A stretch of DNA of 64,000 bases from Pseudomonadota bacterium. GTDB lineage: Bacteria > Pseudomonadota > Gammaproteobacteria > Burkholderiales > Methylophilaceae. How positions within the stretch are numbered: position 1 is the stretch's first letter; the number at the start of each line of letters is the position of its first letter. The DNA lies in NCBI GenBank assembly GCA_029782295.1, contig JAKOVB010000089.1, positions 248,001 to 312,000 on the forward strand. Direction: 5' to 3'. This document shows positions 8,391 through 15,269 of the stretch, one piece after another. A program made the translations under genes and the position numbers. The notes under the pieces were generated by a model that was given only the letters and a program-made list of their open reading frames with translations, did not search any database and was not told where the DNA came from.

Positions 8391-8647
8391 TGTTCAATCG
8401 GCAATATTTCATTTCTGATTAATGCCCATCGTAGCTTTTTGTTTTCAGGCTTTGGCCTAAGTTGATCGCTGCACGGCAAGGTGTGACCGTAATTACTCAA
8501 ACAGATTTCTGCCGGGTTGGTAGTGCCTTGCGCGCGACGATTGTGTCCAATCACGGCCCCTTCTTCTCCAATGGCCGTTGCCCCTGGTTGATCCGAGCAT
8601 CCGGCCAACCCCAGACAAGCCAGTCCAACCAACAGCAATTTTGACAT
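8387..8647 (-). CDS. Small predicted lipoprotein
   Basis: An 86-residue protein starting at the ATG 8647, which has AGGAG six bases upstream; an ATG two codons earlier abuts that site and is less likely. The N-terminus MSKLLLVGLACLGLAGC is a lipoprotein signal with the lipobox Cys at residue 17. The mature part is short, with two further Cys (CLSNYGHTLPC) that could form a disulfide. I do not recognise a family. It is the first gene of the minus-strand operon that continues with the cupin, and it is divergent from the MocR regulator. Confidence 0.7.
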   Translation of the reverse strand: MSKLLLVGLACLGLAGCSDQPGATAIGEEGAVIGHNRRAQGTTNPAEICLSNYGHTLPCSDQLRPKPENKKLRWALIRNEILPIEQ

Positions 8648-8676
8648 GGTCATCTCCTTGTCAGTGTGGGGAGACT

Positions 8677-8751
8677 TTACGCCATATGACCTGTACACTA
8701 CATATACAATTTACTATCCAATCACTGAAACTGTACCGGTCATTACGCCAT
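8677..8751. promoter_or_regulatory. Mirrored direct repeats in the divergent promoter region
   Basis: TTACGCCAT occurs at 8677-8685 and 8743-8751; CTGTAC occurs at 8691-8696 and 8731-8736. The order is TTACGCCAT-CTGTAC...CTGTAC-TTACGCCAT, all on the same strand, between the divergent lipoprotein operon and the MocR gene. MocR regulators are known to bind spaced direct repeats near their own promoter, so these are candidate operators. The second TTACGCCAT copy runs into the MocR start codon, which would allow autorepression. Confidence 0.5.
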
Positions 8752-10183
8752 GCCAATTACATCGCAACTAATTACCCTGAACCCGCTGGATTCTGTGCCT
8801 TTGGTCGAGCAAATCGTCGTCGGCATTGGTCAACTGGTCGACAAACGCGTACTTCGAACCGGTGCACGCTTGCCATCGATACGCGACTTTGCCACGCAGC
8901 ATGGCGTCAGTCGTTTTACTGTCGTCAATGCCTATGATCGACTGGTGGCGCAAGGGTATTTGTCATCCCGACGTGGGTCCGGGTTCTACATTGCTGCAAG
9001 GAAGCAGTCCGAGGTCACCATTTCCAGCTCTTGTCAGCTGGATCAGGCCGACGATGTGCTCTGGTTAATCCGCAATAATTTCCGCGATGTCTCGGGCGTG
9101 GCGAGACCCGGGTCCGGTTGGCTGCCCAAGGAATGGCTGGATGCCAGTGCCATACAGAAAGCCATGAATGAACTCTCACGAAAATCCGGTGAGTTCCTTA
9201 CTGGTTATGGGGATGTCAGCGGCAACCTGCCACTGCGTCAGTATCTTCAGCAAAAGCACCTTGCCGACATCGGTGTCAGCGCAGATATCAACCAGATCAT
9301 CGTGACTAACGGGGCGACACACGGCCTCGATCTTGCCGCTCGCTTGATGATCCGTCCCGGAGACGCTGTTCTGGTAGACGATCCGGGTTACTACGCTTTA
9401 TTCGGACACCTGAAGACGCTGGGGGCGAAGCTGCTTGGTGTGCCGCGCAATCCGGATGGCCCGGATATTGAACGGCTGGAACAATTGATCCAGGAATACA
9501 GTCCCAAGGTCTTCTTCACCAATACCGTGTTGCACAATCCAACCGGGACCAGTACGAGTCTGGCAGTCGCCCATCAGCTATTGCAGTTGGCTGAGAAGCA
9601 CGACTTATACATCGTGGAGGATGATGTGTATGGCGACTTCCACCCAGCCAATGCACCACGCCTGGCAACACTGGATCAGCTTAAGCGCGTGATCTACGTC
9701 AGCAGTTTTTCCAAGACCATTTCTGCCAGTCTACGTGTCGGATTCCTTGCATGCAGCGCGGAACTGGCAATGCGTCTGCTCGATTTGAAGCTGCTCTCCG
9801 GCCTCACGTCTTCAGAAATCACCCAAAGAATCATGTACCAGATTCTGATGGAGGGCCGCTATCGCAAGCACATCGAACGCGTGCGCACGCGCTTACAGGA
9901 AAGCCGTGGGCTGATCATGCAGAAACTTGAGCAATGTGGCCTAGAACTTTACGCAGAACCAGCCGGTGGAATGTTTGCCTGGGCAAGGCTACCTGACGGA
10001 TTGAACGCTTCCGAGATAGCTACCCTGGCTGCGCGCGAAAATATCATGCTCGCCCCAGGCAATCTGTTCCGTCCTTATCAGGAGCCATCGTCATGGTTGC
10101 GATTTAACATTGCACAATGTGATGACGAGATAATATTTGATTTTATTGACCGGCAATGCCGAAATATTAATCAGGGTAAGTAG
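8750..10183 (+). CDS. MocR-type transcriptional regulator (GntR HTH + aminotransferase domain)
   Basis: A 477-residue protein. Residues about 15-80 form a GntR winged helix (GARLPSIRDFATQHGVSRFTVVNAYDRLVAQGYLSSRRGSGFYIA). Residues about 115-477 are a fold-type I aminotransferase domain with the PLP Schiff-base lysine K322 in SSFSKTISASLRVGF, and with TNGATHGLDLAARL and HNPTGTS. MocR proteins use PLP and an amino-compound ligand as effector. The divergent orientation and repeats in the shared promoter make it the likely regulator of the lipoprotein/cupin operon. Its 3' end overlaps the convergent PQQ-dehydrogenase gene by 13 bases. Confidence 0.92.
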   Translation: MPITSQLITLNPLDSVPLVEQIVVGIGQLVDKRVLRTGARLPSIRDFATQHGVSRFTVVNAYDRLVAQGYLSSRRGSGFYIAARKQSEVTISSSCQLDQADDVLWLIRNNFRDVSGVARPGSGWLPKEWLDASAIQKAMNELSRKSGEFLTGYGDVSGNLPLRQYLQQKHLADIGVSADINQIIVTNGATHGLDLAARLMIRPGDAVLVDDPGYYALFGHLKTLGAKLLGVPRNPDGPDIERLEQLIQEYSPKVFFTNTVLHNPTGTSTSLAVAHQLLQLAEKHDLYIVEDDVYGDFHPANAPRLATLDQLKRVIYVSSFSKTISASLRVGFLACSAELAMRLLDLKLLSGLTSSEITQRIMYQILMEGRYRKHIERVRTRLQESRGLIMQKLEQCGLELYAEPAGGMFAWARLPDGLNASEIATLAARENIMLAPGNLFRPYQEPSSWLRFNIAQCDDEIIFDFIDRQCRNINQGK

Positions 10184-12009
10184 TCATCCGAGGTGTTCCT
10201 TTTCCCAAGCGCAAATACTGCAAGCTGGTCCCCTTGCTTGAAGCCAAATAATTGATTGCCGCCAGCGGCAATGGCCACGTATTGGATACCATCGATTTCA
10301 TAGGTGATCGGCGGTGCATTGGCACCGGCTTCGCAGCGATAACTCCAGAGCGTATTGCCGTCAGTAGCGTCGACGGCAAATACATTCCCGTTGCCCTCTC
10401 CGGTGAAAACCAGTCCACCTGCCGTGGCCAGAACGCCGCCGATCAGAGGCTCATCGGTTCGATGCGTCCACAGAATTTTTCCCGTGGCGAGATCGATCCC
10501 GACCAGAGCACCCCAGCGTTGACCTTGGGTCAGTTCCAAGGTGGTGTAACGAAGGCGACTTTTACCTTCTTTGGCGAGTTCGTCATGCAGGGTATACACC
10601 GCAGGCCAGTGGATGGCCGACACATAGGCCCGCCCATTGGCCTCATCCACGGCACTGGGCGACCAGTTCACCCCACCCACGACGCTTGGAGAGACCTGAA
10701 TCCCTGAAGGCGTTGCCCGTTTGAACATATTCTCCTGCGGCACAAACGCCTCGGATTTCAGGAGCAGTTCGCCGGTGACTCGGTCATGCACGTAGAACCA
10801 GCCGGTCTTGCCTGCCTGCCCCACCGCAGGAATTGTGCGCCCATTGTGGTTTACATCAAATAGCACGGGCGGGCTGGCCACGTCGTAACCCCAGAGATCA
10901 TGGGGTACCTGCTGGTAATGCCAGCGGAGCTTTCCGGTATTGATGTCGAGTGCGACCAGCGAGACGGTGTAAAGGTTATCCCCGGGACGAGAAGTGTCTT
11001 CCATCTGGGGGGACGGGTTACCTGTTCCGTAGTAGAGCAACCCCAACCTGGGATCAATCGCAGGCGTCGACCAGGCCGAGCCGCCACCGAAGCTCCAAGC
11101 TTCTGGATATTGGCCAGCTGTCGCCTTTTCTTTTTCGATATCGCGAGGCAGTGGAATCCCATCCAGCGTTGTCGTTCGATAACTTCCCTCCCATCCTTGA
11201 GACGGTGTCGTGTCGAACTGCCACACCTGTTTGCCATTGTGGACATCGTAGGCCGCCAGAAATCCCGGCATGCCATAGTTTCCGGCCAGCCCCACGACGG
11301 CAAGCTCGCCATGCTTGTCTTTTTCTTCCAGGTGCAGACCGTAGCCCACCCCTGTGATTCCCACGATAACCTTGCCCCCATAAATGACGGGAGCCATCAC
11401 CACGCTGGCCCCTGTCGAGCCAGCAAAGGCCGCCTGACTTAGGGGTTCGGAGGCATGCAAGGCTTCCATGCCTTCCGTTCTCGTGACACCGTGCTGCACC
11501 ACGTCGATATCCCAATCCACGGCGCCTGTCTTGCTGTTCAGCGCAACGAGTCTCGCATCCACCGTGCCGATGAAGACCTTGCCATAACCGACCGCCACCC
11601 CGCGATTGGCAGGTCCGCAACACAATTTGCGATCAGGCCGCAATTGATGCTGGTAACGCCAGAGCTCCTTGCCATTCCTCGCATCCAGAGCCACCACATG
11701 ATCGTACGGCAAGGAGAGGTACATGACCCCGTCTACCACAATCGGGGTTGCCTGAAAGGACCCCTTGATTCCGCTCTTGAAGGACCAGCGTAAATCTAGC
11801 TGCGTTACGTTGGAACGATTGATCTGGGTGAGCGGAGAAAACCGCTGATTGGTGTAATCCCGCCCATAACTGGGCCAGTCACCTAACTTGGGGTGCTGTA
11901 TGGACGCCACGGCATCTGGAATCGGTGTCGTTGTCTCAGCATGCGCTGTCGCACCCATCATGATGGCCATCCACAGCCAGAGTACATAGACTTTTACAGA
12001 ACGGGTCAT
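10171..12009 (-). CDS. PQQ-dependent alcohol dehydrogenase-type quinoprotein, periplasmic
   Basis: A 612-residue protein with a signal peptide (residues 1-24, ending in ATAHA). Features of PQQ beta-propeller dehydrogenases: the vicinal disulfide Cys pair C130-C131 in LCCGPANRGVAVG, repeated propeller motifs (ALDARNGKELW, ALNSKTGAVDW, DINTGKLRW, DLATGKILW, DATDGNTLW), GGGSAWSTPAIDPRLGLLYYGTGNPSP, and HDLWGYDVASPPVLFD, which contains a candidate catalytic Asp. There is no haem-binding CxxCH, so this is a simple quinoprotein needing a separate electron acceptor; no cytochrome gene is adjacent. It depends on PQQ, for which only pqqA (56331) is seen in the window. Substrate is not predictable. Confidence 0.9.
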   Translation of the reverse strand: MTRSVKVYVLWLWMAIMMGATAHAETTTPIPDAVASIQHPKLGDWPSYGRDYTNQRFSPLTQINRSNVTQLDLRWSFKSGIKGSFQATPIVVDGVMYLSLPYDHVVALDARNGKELWRYQHQLRPDRKLCCGPANRGVAVGYGKVFIGTVDARLVALNSKTGAVDWDIDVVQHGVTRTEGMEALHASEPLSQAAFAGSTGASVVMAPVIYGGKVIVGITGVGYGLHLEEKDKHGELAVVGLAGNYGMPGFLAAYDVHNGKQVWQFDTTPSQGWEGSYRTTTLDGIPLPRDIEKEKATAGQYPEAWSFGGGSAWSTPAIDPRLGLLYYGTGNPSPQMEDTSRPGDNLYTVSLVALDINTGKLRWHYQQVPHDLWGYDVASPPVLFDVNHNGRTIPAVGQAGKTGWFYVHDRVTGELLLKSEAFVPQENMFKRATPSGIQVSPSVVGGVNWSPSAVDEANGRAYVSAIHWPAVYTLHDELAKEGKSRLRYTTLELTQGQRWGALVGIDLATGKILWTHRTDEPLIGGVLATAGGLVFTGEGNGNVFAVDATDGNTLWSYRCEAGANAPPITYEIDGIQYVAIAAGGNQLFGFKQGDQLAVFALGKRNTSDDYLP

Positions 12010-12082
12010 TTACTTATCCACCTCAATCCAAAATCACCGAGCGGTCCCCTTGCCCCTTCGCAGAACACCGGCCCTTCATCCC

Positions 12083-12508
12083 TTATTTCGACAAATCCGC
12101 TTCCATGCCGTCGAGGCCGCCACTGATGGCTTCCAGCACGATTTTGGCGACTGATGCACTGTCTTCGGGTTTGGACTCGAAATCAATGGTCCAAACCACC
12201 ACGGCCAGACCATCATAGGATTCGAACACCTCCACCGTGCCTTGATAATGAGACACGGGGAATGGAGATTCGGGGCGGAGATACACCAGACGCTTCTTGG
12301 CGTGGTCAATCTCGGTAATGATGTCGTGAATACTACCGCCATTGTTCGCCACGGTCAGGTAGCGGTGAGCTCCCGGACCCGTGCCCTCAACCCGACAGGA
12401 ATCCAGAAAGGAAAACCAGACATCAAGTCGTCCGATCTTGCTGATGGCGTCCCAGGCTTTGGCAGCAGGGACATTCATTTTCTTGGTAATGGGTTGCTTG
12501 GTTAGCAT
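12083..12508 (-). CDS. SRPBCC (START/Bet v1-like) family protein
   Basis: A 141-residue protein with the helix-grip pattern of the polyketide cyclase/SRPBCC superfamily. It has ITKKMNVPAAKAWDAISKIGRLDVWFSFLDSCRVEGTGPGAHRYL at the start, GTVEVFESYDGLAVVVWTIDFESKP in the middle and a long C-terminal helix. These proteins bind hydrophobic ligands. It lies 73 bases downstream of its nearest neighbour on the right strand context, i.e. upstream of the PQQ-dehydrogenase and possibly in one transcript with it. An AGGAG lies just upstream of its ATG. Confidence 0.85.
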   Translation of the reverse strand: MLTKQPITKKMNVPAAKAWDAISKIGRLDVWFSFLDSCRVEGTGPGAHRYLTVANNGGSIHDIITEIDHAKKRLVYLRPESPFPVSHYQGTVEVFESYDGLAVVVWTIDFESKPEDSASVAKIVLEAISGGLDGMEADLSK

Positions 12509-12624
12509 TTTCTGCTCCTCTGTTGTGTTCCAGAAAGTTCATGTCACGTATCGACATGCAGGGAGCAGGTTAATGATACTGTTCAGGTAAGTATTGTAAA
12601 AAAGCGTCACCCTAAACTATGGAT

Positions 12625-13461
12625 TTACTGCACGGGATGCAGATTCAGAAGTCCAGAAAACTGTATGGTGGGAGAAGCGATTACCTGTGGATAGAGAGCT
12701 TCGGGGGAATATCCGTAGAGCTCCATAAAGTCGTGAATCATGTGGCTCTGGTCGTAGTACCCCATTTCCTGAGCTACGTCAGCCCAGGAGGGCAACGATG
12801 CGCGTTGAAGGATGGCATGTCGCAAACGGATTACACGTGCATATTTCTTGGGAGTCGCCCCGATGTGGTTGAAGAAGCGGCGTTCCAGCGTCCGTTTTCC
12901 AAGCCCCAGATGCCTTGCCAGTGGACCGATCTGGCAATTGCCTCGGGCATGACGGATCATCTGGCAGGCAGCCTGAACGAGGCGATCCTCCTGGTGTGGG
13001 TTTAGAATGGTCAGCAGGAACTGCTCGATGTATCGCACCCGCTCTTCCACGGTATCCAGTCGGGCTAGATCATCCTCGATGCGTTCCACTGTGTATCGAG
13101 GAAACAGATCCCTGCAATCCACCCGCCGCTCGGCACAGTCCGCAATCACCCCACGCCGGAAGACATTGAGCCCCCAGGCGGTGAGGCGAGCGGATACGCC
13201 TGATATCCGCCCGTCGCCACCCAGATCGTTGCGGAAACTCTGGAATCCAGCCAATCCACTCCGGGTTGAGTAACAGCCTTGGCGATGTGTGGTCTGCAGT
13301 GGATCCTGATAGAGAAAGCAAAGGTAAGAGGCAGTATCAGGCAATATGGATAGGTCAGTATTTTCTTCCCCCGTGAGGTCCTCGTAATCCCAAAAAGCCT
13401 CAACATAAGGCATCAGTATTGGAGATGGAGGAAAAATTCTGAGCGCCAAAATTAAGTCCAA
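12625..13461 (-). CDS. AraC-family transcriptional regulator
   Basis: A 278-residue protein. The C-terminal third (about 165-265) carries the double helix-turn-helix of AraC proteins: ARHLGLGKRTLERRFFNHIGATPKKYARVIRLRHAI and WADVAQEMGYYDQSHMIHDFMELYGYSPEAL. The N-terminal part begins FPPSPILMPYVEAFWDYE, a ligand-binding domain type common in AraC regulators of small-molecule operons. Its position upstream of, and co-oriented with, the SRPBCC and PQQ-dehydrogenase genes makes it the probable local regulator. Confidence 0.9.
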   Translation of the reverse strand: MDLILALRIFPPSPILMPYVEAFWDYEDLTGEENTDLSILPDTASYLCFLYQDPLQTTHRQGCYSTRSGLAGFQSFRNDLGGDGRISGVSARLTAWGLNVFRRGVIADCAERRVDCRDLFPRYTVERIEDDLARLDTVEERVRYIEQFLLTILNPHQEDRLVQAACQMIRHARGNCQIGPLARHLGLGKRTLERRFFNHIGATPKKYARVIRLRHAILQRASLPSWADVAQEMGYYDQSHMIHDFMELYGYSPEALYPQVIASPTIQFSGLLNLHPVQ

Positions 13462-13781
13462 AAATGATTGTGGTTAATTGTCATAATAGAGTGTTTTAGA
13501 TTTCTAAAGCATCAAGAAAATCACTACATTCTGATAAGCAATTCATTTGGTTTTGTCAGAACTGATTTTTAGGGGTGACTACAAGGTGTAGCGGAACACG
13601 GTTTACGAGTAGGAAAACGATAGTTTTCAATGCATATATTGCGTTTCAATTTGTACTATTGCACGGATTTGGACCCATAAAAATCAGTGGGTTAAACCAC
13701 TATTCAAGAAGGAAATATAGTACAAAGACAACCATCTATCATATTGATTAATAATGAATATCCTTCGACAAGAGGCACAGG
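13462..13781. repeat. AT-rich non-coding stretch with inverted repeat TTTGTACTAT
   Basis: No gene is seen between the AraC gene and the integrase. TTTGTACTATT lies at 13650-13660, and the reverse complement of its first ten bases at 13717-13726, giving a perfect 10-bp inverted repeat 56 bases apart. The same 11-mer is found at 4572-4582 near the left end of this segment. Position beside an integrase gene suggests arm-type recombinase sites, which is inference. Confidence 0.5.
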
Positions 13782-13793
13782 CTACGAACCAAG
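13752..13793 (+). repeat. Second att-like site: TAATGAATAT plus tRNA-Arg-derived 12-mer
   Basis: TAATGAATAT (13752-13761) is followed after 20 bases by CTACGAACCAAG (13782-13793), preceded by GG. The same two blocks, 18 bases apart, occur at 4446-4455 and 4474-4485, where the 12-mer is the anticodon loop and stem of the tRNA-Arg fragment. Here only these 12-14 bases match tRNA-Arg. The 12-mer also forms the last three codons and the stop of the integrase gene. Confidence 0.6.
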
Positions 13794-14897
13794 TGAACTT
13801 GTGCCTTCATGCCGGCGCAGCTTCTCTACCAGTTCGTCTGATGTTGGATTGTAATACCTAGCCAGAGTATTGAGATCCCGCCAGCCTCCCACCTTAGCCA
13901 GTTGGCGAATATCGTAGACTTTAGCTAGTCGGCTTGTTGCCTCGTGCCTTAGATCGTGGAAATGAAGGTCACACAACATTCTGGCCAGAGGGGTTTCTTT
14001 GTTGTTTTTGCATTCAGCTTCGTACACCTTTCTTGCCCGGGAAACAGCACGACTGAAACCCTTTTTAACAGCGTCGGTAGTGGTAGGAAATACTTTTCCA
14101 CCAATATCGCGAGGTAATCCCTCCAAAATCTCTAGCGCGCGCTGTGACAGCGGTACATCACGACTTACTGGTGCCTCATCCCCTTTACCAATCTTTGTGT
14201 CTGGTATGTGGGCGATCCTACGAGCTTTATCCACGTATTGCCATTCGAGGCCTAGCAACTCGGACCTGCGCATAGCGGTCTCCAAGGCAAACTGAACGAC
14301 CGGCAGAAGCCAAATGTTTTGAGGCCCAGTAAATCGTCCACCCTCACGCTCGGTTACGGAAAGCGCTTCGAATAACCGCCGCTCCTCTTCACCATAGAGT
14401 CGACGATCACGATGTTCCGGATTCGCCGGACGATCTACCTGCTTGATAGGATTCTCAATGTTGAGTCTTTTTTTCTTGATACCCACATTGATCGCAGCTG
14501 ACAGGAGATTAAGATAGCGATTGATCGTTGATCCCTTGACCTTGTTCTCCCTGACATAACGATTGCACCAAGCCTCAATTACATCGTGACCAAGGGCCGA
14601 CATGCTATATTTGGACAACTCGGAATCCAAGAGGACATTGATACGAATAAGGTCAATATCCTTTCCTTTATTCCGATCCAGATAGTTGTCTCGATAATAC
14701 TCGAGCACTTGCCTGAATGTGGTGTTGGAGGCATTGCGGCGATCCTTGAACTCACCTCTTCGAATCTCGACTTCAACCTCACGGGCCCAATCGTTGGCAT
14801 CCTCCCAAGTGTCAAATGTCCTGCTCTGCTGGGGATATCCCTTGCGGCGGATAACAGCTTGGTATGCCCCATTTGCGCGTTGCTTGATGGTCGCCAT
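13782..14897 (-). CDS. int: Tyrosine-type site-specific integrase
   Basis: A 371-residue integrase. I use the ATG at 14897 (MATIKQRANGAYQAVIRRKG) because GAGGA lies just upstream; longer versions from 14963 are less likely. The N-terminus is an arm-type DNA-binding domain with the usual AP2-like three-strand start. A SAM-like core-binding domain follows (about 60-160). The catalytic domain has the Arg in ALETAMRRSELLGLEW, HDLRHEATSRLA, GGWRDLNTLARYYN and the nucleophilic Tyr near residue 350. The third catalytic position has W in GGW, a known variation. It lies between two different tRNA remnants: a tRNA-Val 3' half upstream of its start and a tRNA-Arg-like 12-mer at its stop codon. Confidence 0.92.
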   Translation of the reverse strand: MATIKQRANGAYQAVIRRKGYPQQSRTFDTWEDANDWAREVEVEIRRGEFKDRRNASNTTFRQVLEYYRDNYLDRNKGKDIDLIRINVLLDSELSKYSMSALGHDVIEAWCNRYVRENKVKGSTINRYLNLLSAAINVGIKKKRLNIENPIKQVDRPANPEHRDRRLYGEEERRLFEALSVTEREGGRFTGPQNIWLLPVVQFALETAMRRSELLGLEWQYVDKARRIAHIPDTKIGKGDEAPVSRDVPLSQRALEILEGLPRDIGGKVFPTTTDAVKKGFSRAVSRARKVYEAECKNNKETPLARMLCDLHFHDLRHEATSRLAKVYDIRQLAKVGGWRDLNTLARYYNPTSDELVEKLRRHEGTSSLGS

Positions 14898-14908
14898 TTT
14901 TCCTCGAA

Positions 14909-14926
14909 TGTTCCCGAATTGTTCCC
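14909..14926. repeat. Direct repeat pair TGTTCCC upstream of int
   Basis: TGTTCCC at 14909-14915 and 14920-14926, an 11-base period, between the integrase start and the tRNA-Val remnant. Candidate arm-type or autoregulatory integrase sites; function is inferred from position only. Confidence 0.4.
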
Positions 14927-14977
14927 ATAAATATACAATAATTGCTATGAACCGCACAAACACTGAATCTAATATAA

Positions 14978-15025
14978 GCCTTCACACGGCAGGGGTCACT
15001 GGTTCGATCCCAGTACCGCCCACCA
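14978..15025 (+). other. 3' half of tRNA-Val(CAC): attachment-site remnant and island boundary
   Basis: The fragment begins at GCC of the 5' anticodon stem. It then shows a loop TTCACAC with anticodon CAC, a GGCAG stem strand, the variable loop, a T-arm (CTGG stem, TTCGATC loop), an acceptor strand matching the 3' end of GGGCGGT-type tRNA-Val, and an encoded CCA. The 5' half is absent. It marks the right-hand junction of an element extending leftwards; ordinary chromosomal genes start to its right. No intact tRNA-Val is present in the window. Confidence 0.8.
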
Positions 15026-15043
15026 GTTTTAAGCATTAAAAAC

Positions 15044-15078
15044 AACGGCTTACAGGTTATTGCCTGTAAGCCGTTTTT
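15044..15078 (+). terminator. Rho-independent terminator behind the tRNA-Val remnant
   Basis: A perfect 13-bp stem (AACGGCTTACAGG with CCTGTAAGCCGTT) around a six-base loop, followed by a T-run. Probably the original tRNA-Val terminator. Confidence 0.85.
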
Positions 15079-15206
15079 CTTTAAGGCGCACATGTAACCC
15101 CCATATAACCAGCCGTAAAACGCCGCAAACTCAAACCATCCCCACACCCCTTTGCGTCCTTACTTCCATGCGTTAGGATGGGATTTTTAAGCTCTCGGTC
15201 TTGGGT

Positions 15207-15231
15207 GGTAATGGCAAAATCGCCCATTACC
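15207..15231 (+). promoter_or_regulatory. Leader hairpin upstream of the CNNM/CBS gene
   Basis: GGTAATGG (15207-15214) pairs exactly with CCATTACC (15224-15231) 39 bases before the start codon. There is no T-run, so it is not a simple terminator. It could shape translation of the downstream transporter-like gene; I cannot match it to a known riboswitch. Confidence 0.3.
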
Positions 15232-15269
15232 CCACCTATCGAAGGTTTGTAAGCTTCAAGGATCACCTC

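Noticed and set aside
14978-15025. Functional tRNA-Val gene
   Set aside because: Upstream sequence does not supply a D-arm or 5' acceptor strand.
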